Assembly (NCBI GenBank): GCA_903840165.1
Contig: CAIMEY010000051.1
Span: 62,001-126,000, forward strand
Length of the DNA: 64,000 bases
Direction of reading: 5' to 3'
Source: an uncultured Myxococcales bacterium
GTDB lineage: Bacteria > Myxococcota_A > UBA9042
The position numbers and the translations under genes are program-made. Positions 45,437 through 52,623 of this stretch are shown in pieces (position 1 is the first letter of the stretch; the number at the start of each line of letters is the position of its first letter). Under the pieces are notes generated by a model. It was not told the DNA's origin. It worked only from the letters and a program-made list of their open reading frames with translations, and made no database searches.

Positions 45437-46465
45437 ATGGCACAGGGCGAAGCGAGTTTGCAGCGAACGGGCAGCGCAGGGGTGGCGCAGGCGTCGGCGG
45501 CCGGGGTGCAAGCCCTAGGCGCGGCGGTGTGGACCGATGAACGCGTGCAGCGTGTGGCTGTGATCGGGGCCAGCAAGAACGCCGGAAAGACCACGGCACT
45601 CAACGCCTTGCAAGACGCTGCCAGCGCCCACGGACATTGCGTTGGCTTGGTCAGCATCGGCCGGGATGGCGAGGCCCATGACGCGTGGCTAGACGTCGCC
45701 AAACCCGGCGTTTGGGCAGAGAAAGGGACCCTGGTCGTCACCACGCAGGCCTTGGCCGAGGCGACGGGCGGCGCGCTCAAGGTCATTGCAAATGCTGGTT
45801 TTTCCAGCAGTCTTGGCCCAACCATCGTCGCCCGGGCTCAGCGAGCGTTGGCCGTGGAGCTGTGCGGCGTGCCCCACCGCGGCAACTTAGACCAAGCCAT
45901 TGCAGCGCTTAAAGAATTAGGTGCCAGCCGTATCCTGGTCGATGGCGCCTACCACCGCCAAGCGCCAGCCCATCCTCGGGTCGCAGATGCCGTCGTTGCG
46001 GCCGTGGGCAGCATCGTTGCCACTGATTTGCAAGGCGTATTGCCGGCCGCTGCACCGACGCTTCGGGCGCTGACTCTGCCACAGAGGACCAGCGGTGAGT
46101 GCGCGGACCTCAAGTGCGAAGGCGCCCTGAGCGACGCTTGGTTGCTGCCGAGACTGCGCCAAGGCATCAATATTGTGGCGCAAACACCCAGCCACGTCTT
46201 GCTGAGCGCCCACGGGTGGCAGCAAATCGCGCGCTTGCAGGTCAAGGTCCACGTCGCCCATGCGGTTCCCCTACGGGCGGTAACGATCAACCCCCATCGT
46301 CCGGGGGGGCAGGACGATGGCGTCGAGGCCTTGGCCCGGTCGGTCGTTGAATTTCTTAGCGAAACCATCACCCAAGGCTTCACCGGCGCGCGGGTGCCCG
46401 TGATCGACGTCGTCAGCGGCCGCGCTTGGTGGCCAAACGGTACGGACTGGAGGGAAACACGATGA
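45437..46465 (+). CDS. P-loop NTPase-like protein coupled to selA
   Basis: 342 aa, family not firmly recognised. A clear P-loop AVIGASKNAGKTTALNAL follows a ~35-residue Ala-rich lead, then GLVSIGRDGEAHDAW and a segment SRILVDGAYHRQAPAHPRVA. It resembles the nucleotide-binding half of aminomutase-reactivase or MobB-like proteins, but this is a weak resemblance. Its stop overlaps the selA start as ATGA, so the two are translated together. That suggests a link with selenocysteine synthesis or another PLP-related process; no data show it. Confidence 0.75.
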   Translation: MAQGEASLQRTGSAGVAQASAAGVQALGAAVWTDERVQRVAVIGASKNAGKTTALNALQDAASAHGHCVGLVSIGRDGEAHDAWLDVAKPGVWAEKGTLVVTTQALAEATGGALKVIANAGFSSSLGPTIVARAQRALAVELCGVPHRGNLDQAIAALKELGASRILVDGAYHRQAPAHPRVADAVVAAVGSIVATDLQGVLPAAAPTLRALTLPQRTSGECADLKCEGALSDAWLLPRLRQGINIVAQTPSHVLLSAHGWQQIARLQVKVHVAHAVPLRAVTINPHRPGGQDDGVEALARSVVEFLSETITQGFTGARVPVIDVVSGRAWWPNGTDWRETR

Positions 46466-47895
46466 CTTCTGAGCTCTTGCGCCATCTTGCGGCCGTCCAC
46501 ACCTTGGAACAAACGCCCGCCGTGCGTGACGCCCATTTGCCCAATGCGCAGCAAACCGCGCTGTGCCGCGATGTGCTGGCGCAAGTGCGCACAGCGATTC
46601 AACAAGGGCTGATCACCAATCCCCAAGACCTGGGGGCCGCGGTGCAGGCTCAGCTAGTCCAGGCCTTGGAAATGAGCAAAGGGCAATCCTTACGCCGCGT
46701 TCACAATGGCCTGGGCATCTTGCTGCATACCAACGCGGGTCGCGCGCCTCTTGGCGCCGAAGCTCTGGCGGCGATTGTGGAAACAGCGAAAGGTTACAGC
46801 AATTTGGAGTTCGATCTGCAGTCGGGTGAACGCAGTTCGCGCCAAGATGCGGTCAAGCCCTTGCTGCGCTGGCTGACGGGGGCCCAGGACGCCTTGGTGG
46901 TCAACAACGGCGCCGCCGCAGTTTTGCTGGCCCTGCACGCCGTGGCCAGAGGACGTCAAGTCGTTGTTTCACGTGGTGAACTGGTCGAGATTGGCGGCGG
47001 CTTCCGCATTCCAGAGGTCATGGCGGCGGCGGGCTGTCGATTGCACGAAGTCGGCACAACCAATCGCACGCACCTAAGCGATTATGAAAACGCGGGCCTC
47101 GACGCGCCGGACGTAGCCGCCTGGATGCAGGTGCACCGCGCCAATTTCGCCCAGATTGGCTTTGTTGCGACGCCAAAAACTTCTGATCTTGCAGCCTTGG
47201 CCCATCGTCTCAACCTGCCTTTGCTGGTTGATCTCGGGTCGGGCGCGCTGTCCCCCCTGCAGGTGGCGGGCGCGGAACTCCATGGGGATCGCCGCGAACC
47301 ATGCGTCAGCGAAGTACTGGCCGATGGCGCTGATCTGGTTTGCTTTTCTGGCGACAAGTTGCTCGGAGGCCCCCAGTGCGGCGTCCTTGTCGGCGACAAA
47401 ACGCTCATCGCGGCGGCCGCAAAGGCACCGTTGGCTCGCGCGCTCCGCGTCGACAACCTGACCCTGGCGGCGCTGCAGACCGTCCTGTCCATCCATTTTC
47501 GCGGCGACGGGGCCACCTTGCCAGTCCTGGCCGCTGCAGCCCTGCCCCAGCCCGAGGTCATGGCCATCGCCGAGGCGCTGCGGCAGCAACTGACCCTAGA
47601 ACTTGGCCACGATTGGCAAATCGACTGCCAGCCAACCCAAGCGCAGTTGGGCGGAGGCACCGATCCGCGCGTGGATTTGCCCTCCATGGGGCTACGGATG
47701 GCCCACACGGCGCTCAGCGCCTCTCGCTTGGCCCTCGGGCTGCGCATGGCGACGCCGCCTGTGCTGAGTCGTGTGCGAGACCGCATGATTGTGCTAGATA
47801 TTCGCTCCCTGCTGGCTGGAAGCAGCGACCTGTCGACACCGCAGCTCGGGGCGCTTTTGGCTGAATGCCTCCGCCAAGCGTTCCAACCGCGCTAA
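46462..47895 (+). CDS. selA: L-seryl-tRNA(Sec) selenium transferase
   Basis: PLP enzyme that converts seryl-tRNA(Sec) to selenocysteinyl-tRNA(Sec) with selenophosphate. 477 aa, the usual size. The N-terminal tRNA-binding part includes RRVHNGLGILLHTNAGRAPL. The PLP-binding region shows VNNGAAAVLLALHAVA, SRGELVEIGGGFRIPEVM, EVGTTNRTHLSDYE and the Schiff-base Lys299 in CFSGDKLLGGPQCGVL. GGAGG lies eight bases before ATG 46462. selB, selC and selD are not in the window. Presence of selA implies that the genome encodes selenoproteins. Confidence 0.96.
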   Translation: MTSELLRHLAAVHTLEQTPAVRDAHLPNAQQTALCRDVLAQVRTAIQQGLITNPQDLGAAVQAQLVQALEMSKGQSLRRVHNGLGILLHTNAGRAPLGAEALAAIVETAKGYSNLEFDLQSGERSSRQDAVKPLLRWLTGAQDALVVNNGAAAVLLALHAVARGRQVVVSRGELVEIGGGFRIPEVMAAAGCRLHEVGTTNRTHLSDYENAGLDAPDVAAWMQVHRANFAQIGFVATPKTSDLAALAHRLNLPLLVDLGSGALSPLQVAGAELHGDRREPCVSEVLADGADLVCFSGDKLLGGPQCGVLVGDKTLIAAAAKAPLARALRVDNLTLAALQTVLSIHFRGDGATLPVLAAAALPQPEVMAIAEALRQQLTLELGHDWQIDCQPTQAQLGGGTDPRVDLPSMGLRMAHTALSASRLALGLRMATPPVLSRVRDRMIVLDIRSLLAGSSDLSTPQLGALLAECLRQAFQPR

Positions 47896-48074
47896 TTGAC
47901 TACACAACCACACGAGCCGCTGGTCGATTCAGCCCCTCGCGGCGGGCCATGGATCGTTTCGCCCAAGCACACGTCTTATCTGCGTGGATCGGCGACGGGT
48001 AGGGAAGATTGCACCATCTTGTCGCTTGGCCCATACTGGGCCTTTGGGGTGACCGTGCCCTTTTGAGGTGTTCG

Positions 48075-48359
48075 ATGCAACTGCGTTCGACCCATGCTCG
48101 ACGTTACGGAATTGCGGCGCTGGCTTGCTTGGTGATGGCCGCGACATTGTTCGCGATTCCCGCCACGGCTCAGGACAAGGGCAAGAAGAAGGGCGACAAG
48201 TCGCGCACCGTGTCGTTTGAAGACGACATGATTGAAGCGCAGTTCCTTCGTCCAGACACGAGCAATACCGAGGTGTTGTCCAACCGGGCACGCAAGAGCC
48301 TCATCCGTATCCGCGAAAACTTCTTCGCCGAGATCATCCGGTCGGCCGAGGACATCTAG
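48075..48359 (+). CDS. small exported protein, first gene of the AgmX/BMC run
   Basis: 94 aa. A signal peptide (RRYGIAALACLVMAATLFAI, cleavage near ATAQ) is followed by a Lys/Gly-rich patch (DKGKKKGDKS) and a mature part SFEDDMIEAQFLRPD, then NRARKSLIRIRENFF. GAGG lies six bases before ATG 48075. The S-x-E-D-D-x-I-E pattern is one I associate with small proteins beside AgmX/PglI-type genes in myxobacteria, from memory rather than a search. Its stop is two bases before the next start, so the two are surely co-transcribed. Confidence 0.8.
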   Translation: MQLRSTHARRYGIAALACLVMAATLFAIPATAQDKGKKKGDKSRTVSFEDDMIEAQFLRPDTSNTEVLSNRARKSLIRIRENFFAEIIRSAEDI

Positions 48360-48361
48360 CC

Positions 48362-50284
48362 ATGGCCAAGAAAAGCCGAACAGCGCCGCAGCGTTCCGCA
48401 GAGGGCCCTCGCCCTGAGGACTCCCTGTCGCCAGACGACGCGACGGCACGTCTGGGTGGAGATTCCCAAACCGTCTTCAATGCTTCTGTGGTCTCCGACC
48501 GCGAAAATGAGACGGCCATTTTGCAGGTGGTGGCGCCTACTGGCTCCGACAATGAGTCGACGGCGATGCTCGACTTAGCGACCTTGGCTGCCCACGGCAC
48601 GCCACTGGCCGCACCAGACAGCAATTCGGCTTATCATCCGCAGGAAAAGGCGACCGTTCAGGTAGAGCAGGCGGCGCACGCGGCCTCGCTGGCGGCCAGC
48701 GCTCCCAATGCACAAAGCACGAGCAAAGTCGGTGGCCCTGATGATAGAACCTTGAAAGTCCAAGTCAAAAGCCAGGCAGCACCAGCTCAGGCCGATGACC
48801 TCGGCTATCCACAGACGCGCAAGGGCGCTCCGGCAGGCAGTGCCAAGTCCCGCGCCGGCGATCGCTATGCCCAAGCCTTTTCGCGCAGCGACGAGCCCCT
48901 GACCGGACCATTGGGCTGTGATATCAAGATGATATGGGCCGGTGATTTTCACTTGGCACGCTTCTATCCTCTGCCCAAAGCTGTGCAAATTGGCAAGGAT
49001 GGCGACTTTGCGGTGCCGCCTGATGTCATCGGCAACAAAGACGGCGTGGTCCTGGTGGAGCCCCATGCAGCCGCGCAATTTGCTTTGCGAATTGACGCTC
49101 CTGAACTGTCGGGCTCGGTCGACATCGATGGCCAACGCTGGACGCTGGCGCAGTTGCGGGCCGGCGCAGGTCCGGTCAAGGGGCCCAGTATCCCCCTGAC
49201 AGCCAAGACTTTTGCGCAGTTGACCGTCGGCGACTTCGAATTTGAGATCTGCCGCGCCACCTTGCCGCCTCCGCTGGAAAACGGCAAGATGCGCAAGGAA
49301 AGCCTGTACTTGCCGCTGTGCATGCTGATTGCAGCGCTGATGCTCGGTGGCCCTCTGGTGGCCGGTTTCTATTCCCCGGACTTCCGCGACAAGACCAAGC
49401 TCAGCTTTGCCGAGGAGATGAAGGAGCGCGAGAGCGAACTCATCGAAATCGAGAACAAAGTTGAGCCAGAAAAGAAAGAAGAGCCCCAGGAAAAGCCCGA
49501 GGAGAAGAAGCCTGAGGTGCCCATCCAGCCGGCGCAGAAGAATGACGCTCCCCGGCCTGACGACGTCAAGAAAGAAGTCAAGCCCGAGGATGTACTCAAG
49601 AATGTCAAGGACGAAGACCGCGAGAAGGCCAAGCAAGACTTGGTGCGCAATGAGATGGCCAAGCATACCGCAGAGGTAGATAAGGCCCTAGAAGAACTCA
49701 ATAAAGCACCCGCGAGCCGCTTGTTCCAAATCGACGACAGTGGTTCCGGCCAAGCCGTGGCCAAGGGTTCCGACGTCATTGCCGATCCAACAGGTGAATT
49801 GTCCAAGGATCTTGGCGGTGGCAAGGGCCCGAACAAAGGGCCTGGCCTGGGTGAAGGGTCGACGGACAAGCAAGTCGCCACGGGCCTAGAGAAAGACAAG
49901 GGAATTGGCAGTAAGCAGGTCAACATCGAGGCCCACGAGAAAAAGCAGACCGTGGTGACCATCAAGCAGACCGGCGGCGATGCGGAAGGCGAACTGCCTA
50001 AGGCCGTGATCAAGTCCTACATTGCGACCAAGATGGGCGCGATTAAGTCTTGTTATCAGAAGGGCTTGCAGTCCAATCCTGACCTCGCTGGCAAGATTAA
50101 GGTGGCCTTCCTGATTCAGCCGACAGGCGCGATTCTCGGAGCCCGCGTCGATGATTCGAGCCTGAGCGCGCCGGCCGTCGAGGAGTGCATCCTCAACAAC
50201 GTCAAGGCGTGGCACTTCCCGCCAGCGAAGGGCGGCGGCTCGACCAAGGTCGTGTATCCATTCGTGTTCTCGTCGACGCACTAA
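48362..50284 (+). CDS. AgmX/PglI C-terminal domain protein, TonB-like energy transducer
   Basis: 640-aa single-pass protein. Residues ~190-310 form a forkhead-associated-like beta domain in the cytosol (AVQIGKDGDFAVPPDVIGNK). A membrane helix follows near residue 325 (LPLCMLIAALMLGGPLVAGF). The periplasmic part starts with a charged Glu/Lys/Pro linker (EPEKKEEPQEKPEEKKPEVP). The C-terminal ~90 residues are the AgmX/PglI domain with its two conserved Cys (GAIKSCYQKGLQ, AVEECILNNVKAWHFPP). Relatives in Myxococcus act with TolQ/TolR-like motors in gliding and in envelope energy transfer; no motor gene is in this window. Confidence 0.88.
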   Translation: MAKKSRTAPQRSAEGPRPEDSLSPDDATARLGGDSQTVFNASVVSDRENETAILQVVAPTGSDNESTAMLDLATLAAHGTPLAAPDSNSAYHPQEKATVQVEQAAHAASLAASAPNAQSTSKVGGPDDRTLKVQVKSQAAPAQADDLGYPQTRKGAPAGSAKSRAGDRYAQAFSRSDEPLTGPLGCDIKMIWAGDFHLARFYPLPKAVQIGKDGDFAVPPDVIGNKDGVVLVEPHAAAQFALRIDAPELSGSVDIDGQRWTLAQLRAGAGPVKGPSIPLTAKTFAQLTVGDFEFEICRATLPPPLENGKMRKESLYLPLCMLIAALMLGGPLVAGFYSPDFRDKTKLSFAEEMKERESELIEIENKVEPEKKEEPQEKPEEKKPEVPIQPAQKNDAPRPDDVKKEVKPEDVLKNVKDEDREKAKQDLVRNEMAKHTAEVDKALEELNKAPASRLFQIDDSGSGQAVAKGSDVIADPTGELSKDLGGGKGPNKGPGLGEGSTDKQVATGLEKDKGIGSKQVNIEAHEKKQTVVTIKQTGGDAEGELPKAVIKSYIATKMGAIKSCYQKGLQSNPDLAGKIKVAFLIQPTGAILGARVDDSSLSAPAVEECILNNVKAWHFPPAKGGGSTKVVYPFVFSSTH

Positions 50285-50382
50285 GGGACTGTGCAAGGTC
50301 AGTTCGATTTTGCCCATCGGTCCATAAGCTGCGCACCCCGCAGGACGGCCCCCAGGTGCAAGGCGCGATTGCCGGCGAGGCC

Positions 50383-51285
50383 ATGGTGAACCCCTTGACT
50401 ACTCTAGCTGTTTTTCAACGCCACGCTGAAAAGGTCCTGGGGCATGGGCTCCTCCTAGTGCTGCTGGCCGCGTGCGTCGCGTGCCAGGCCAATGACAAAG
50501 CCTTTGTCCAACTATCGAACAAAGCAGTGGAATCGCTCAAGGCTGAGGACTACACCCGCGCCGAAGCCTATTTGCGCGATGCCATCAAGCTCAAGCCCAA
50601 CGACCCAGACGCGCACTACTACCTAGGGACATTGGCTTTTCGCCAGAACCGGGCCAAGGAAGCCGTCGAGCACCTGGAGCTCGCCGCGGCCGCCGACCCG
50701 CAATGGCCCGATGCGCAACTGGCCTTAGCCAAAGCGTTAGTTCAAGAAAAGCGCCTCAAGGATGCCCTGACCGCCCTGCACGCGCTGTTTGCCGTCGACA
50801 AGGGACAGCCCAACGGCCACCTGTTAGCTGCCAAGATTGCTCAAGAATCAGGCGTGCGAAGTCAGGTCGATGAGGAACTGCGGGCGGCCATTGCTGGCGA
50901 CTGCACCTTTGTGCCGGCCTACGTGATGCTGTCGCACCTGTACAGCGATGTGGGAGCCTATGAACCTGCGCGCTTGGTCCTCGAAGAAGGGCTGAAATTT
51001 ACGCCGGATTCTCCCGAGCTGCAGGAAGGGCTGGGCCTAGCTTGGCTCGACCTCGGGCGTCCGGATCGAGCGCAACAAGCGCTTGAAAATGCAAGTCATC
51101 TTCCCAGAGCCCGCTACGCTGTGTATCTCAACTTGGCCGCGGCGGACCTGCAACTGGGCGACAAAGAAGCCGCCAAGCAAGCGCTGCGCACCTATCTGGT
51201 CCAGGGCTCTGGGCAGAAAGCCGATGATCCGCAACTACAAATCGCGGCTAAGATGCTCAATCACCTCAAGGCGGCAGCGCCCTGA
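50383..51285 (+). CDS. TPR-repeat lipoprotein
   Basis: 300 aa. The signal peptide has lipobox LAAC (Cys31). The mature protein is built of about six tetratricopeptide repeats (AEAYLRDAIKLKPNDPDAHY, then AVEHLELAAAADPQWPDAQL), which form protein-binding solenoids. It would sit on the periplasmic side of the outer membrane. It follows the AgmX/PglI-type gene by 98 bases on the same strand, an order that recalls the AglT/PglI-type genes of Myxococcus, and is followed after 39 bases by the microcompartment vertex genes. ATG 50383 or the next codon (GTG) is the start. Confidence 0.85.
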   Translation: MVNPLTTLAVFQRHAEKVLGHGLLLVLLAACVACQANDKAFVQLSNKAVESLKAEDYTRAEAYLRDAIKLKPNDPDAHYYLGTLAFRQNRAKEAVEHLELAAAADPQWPDAQLALAKALVQEKRLKDALTALHALFAVDKGQPNGHLLAAKIAQESGVRSQVDEELRAAIAGDCTFVPAYVMLSHLYSDVGAYEPARLVLEEGLKFTPDSPELQEGLGLAWLDLGRPDRAQQALENASHLPRARYAVYLNLAAADLQLGDKEAAKQALRTYLVQGSGQKADDPQLQIAAKMLNHLKAAAP

Positions 51286-51324
51286 GCGTTGACGCAGCGG
51301 CACCTGGCGTGCCAGAGTGGAAAC

Positions 51325-51618
51325 ATGTACCTCGCGCGCGTCATCGGCACTGTGGTTGCCACGCAAAAAGTCCCAGGATTACAAGGCATTCGCTTGTTGC
51401 TGGTGCAACCGGTGGGCGAGGACGGCCAGGAGCGCGGCAAGCCCGTGACGGCGGCTGACTTGACCTTGGCCGGCCCTGGCGACTTGGTCCATGTGACGAC
51501 CTCGCGCGAAGCAGCGCTGGTCATGCCCGACCCCTTTGTGCCGGTGGATGCGGCGATTGTCAGCATCGTCGATGAAGTGTACGTCGACCCAACCGGAGCT
51601 CCGGCGGTGAACCGATGA
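51325..51618 (+). CDS. bacterial microcompartment vertex protein (EutN/CcmL family), copy 1
   Basis: 97-aa pentamer-forming BMC-P protein that caps the vertices of polyhedral microcompartment shells. The start MYLARVIGTVVATQKVPGL and the lines LRLLLVQP-like (GIRLLLVQPV), AAD-LTLAGPGDLVHVTTSREA and VPVDAAIVSIVDEVYV follow the family pattern, with an OB-like barrel and the final conserved D-A-x-I-V-x-I-V-D. The stop overlaps the second copy as ATGA. No BMC-H or BMC-T gene is within the window, so the main shell locus must be elsewhere if a shell is made. Confidence 0.92.
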   Translation: MYLARVIGTVVATQKVPGLQGIRLLLVQPVGEDGQERGKPVTAADLTLAGPGDLVHVTTSREAALVMPDPFVPVDAAIVSIVDEVYVDPTGAPAVNR

Positions 51619-51887
51619 TTTACGCACGTGTAGTGGGCAACGTGGTCTCGACCATCAAGCACGCTGGCCTCCAAGCCAAAGCTGTCTTTGTCGTGCAACC
51701 CTTGACGCCTGAAGGACAAGACGATGGCGATAGCTTTCTCGCCGTCGACCATGCCCAGTCAGGGCCCGGCGACCACGTCCTGATCCTGCGCGAAGGCAAT
51801 GGAATTCGTCAGATTCTCAAGGATCCCAAATCGCCGATTCGCTGCCTGATCGTTGCAGTGGTCGATGTGGTTGCACCGGCGGCATAA
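51615..51887 (+). CDS. bacterial microcompartment vertex protein (EutN/CcmL family), copy 2
   Basis: 90 aa, the same family as the gene before it but clearly diverged. It begins MIYARVVGNVVSTIKHAGLQ, has AKAVFVVQPLTPEGQ, SGPGDHVLILREGNGIRQIL and ends with CLIVAVVDVV. Translation is coupled to copy 1 by a four-base overlap, and the aldolase starts two bases after its stop. Two different pentamer subunits could make mixed vertices or serve separate shell variants. Confidence 0.93.
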   Translation: MIYARVVGNVVSTIKHAGLQAKAVFVVQPLTPEGQDDGDSFLAVDHAQSGPGDHVLILREGNGIRQILKDPKSPIRCLIVAVVDVVAPAA

Positions 51888-51888
51888 G

Positions 51889-52623
51889 ATGGCCAACCCA
51901 GACCTACATATCGTCAACCACCAGGGCGAGTTGCCCTTGCATGAGGCTAAGCGACAACTGCTTGCCATTGCTCACCTTTTGCACGCTCGCGGCTGGGTGG
52001 CCAACCATGACGGCAACGTGACGCTGAGGCTGCCCGGACAGCGTCTGCTGGCCACACCGACGGCGATGAGCAAGCGCGTCCTGACCACCGGTGACCTGCT
52101 GGTGCTCGATCGCGAAGACCGCGTTTTGCAAGGGGGAAGGCGTCCCTTCTCAGAAATAAAGCTGCACCGGGCCGTCTACGATGTGCGCCCCGACGTGCGG
52201 GCGGTGGTGCATAGCCATTCGCCCAATGCGACGGCTTTGTCGGTCCTGGGCCTAGCGGTTGAGCCACGGATGCTCCCCGAAGCGATTGTTTCTTTAGGCG
52301 ATTCCGTGCCACTGCTGCCCTACGCCTTTGCCAATGGGGCCGACCAAGTGGCGGCGCTGCGCCAAGCGGCTGGGCAATACGATGCAGTGACGCTGGGCAA
52401 TCACGGCGTGCTGACCTGGGGCGACGATTTGGAGCAGGCTTACCTGAGGGCCGAGCTCGTCGAACACCTTGCGACGATTCAGCTTCTGGCAGCAAGGCTC
52501 GCGTCCCCGGCCCTGGTGCCCCAGGCGGATGTGGCGCGTCTTTTGCAAGCCAGAACCAAAGCTGGGCTGGGTCCCGCAGCACGGGCCGCCCAAGCGACAC
52601 CGGCGGCAAAAGGCCGTGGCTAA
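51889..52623 (+). CDS. class II aldolase/adducin family protein (fuculose-phosphate-aldolase-like)
   Basis: 244-aa zinc aldolase that would cleave a sugar phosphate to dihydroxyacetone phosphate and an aldehyde. The catalytic Glu89 (RRPFSEIKLH) and zinc ligands His108, His110 (VVHSHSPNATALS) and His172 (LGNHGVLTWG) are all present. Residues after ~205 (LVPQADVARLLQARTKAG plus an Ala/Pro/Gly tail) form a predicted amphipathic helix and flexible end that could act as an encapsulation peptide. It lies two bases after the second vertex gene, matching microcompartments of the fucose/rhamnose type in which this aldolase is the core enzyme. Confidence 0.9.
   Translation: MANPDLHIVNHQGELPLHEAKRQLLAIAHLLHARGWVANHDGNVTLRLPGQRLLATPTAMSKRVLTTGDLLVLDREDRVLQGGRRPFSEIKLHRAVYDVRPDVRAVVHSHSPNATALSVLGLAVEPRMLPEAIVSLGDSVPLLPYAFANGADQVAALRQAAGQYDAVTLGNHGVLTWGDDLEQAYLRAELVEHLATIQLLAARLASPALVPQADVARLLQARTKAGLGPAARAAQATPAAKGRG

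Noticed and set aside
45437..46465. Assignment of the P-loop protein as an aminomutase reactivase subunit
   Set aside because: Only the P-loop and a vague overall resemblance support it, and no aminomutase gene is nearby, so no family name is given.
45437..47895. Search for a selenocysteine tRNA or an in-frame UGA selenoprotein around selA
   Set aside because: No long-acceptor tRNA with a UCA anticodon and no gene continuing through UGA with conserved sequence was seen in the window.
48575..49666. 363-codon minus-strand reading frame opposite the AgmX/PglI gene
   Set aside because: It is a mirror frame produced by Lys/Glu-rich GC-biased codons; the composition is hydrophobic and repetitive with no family features, while the plus-strand gene has clear domains.
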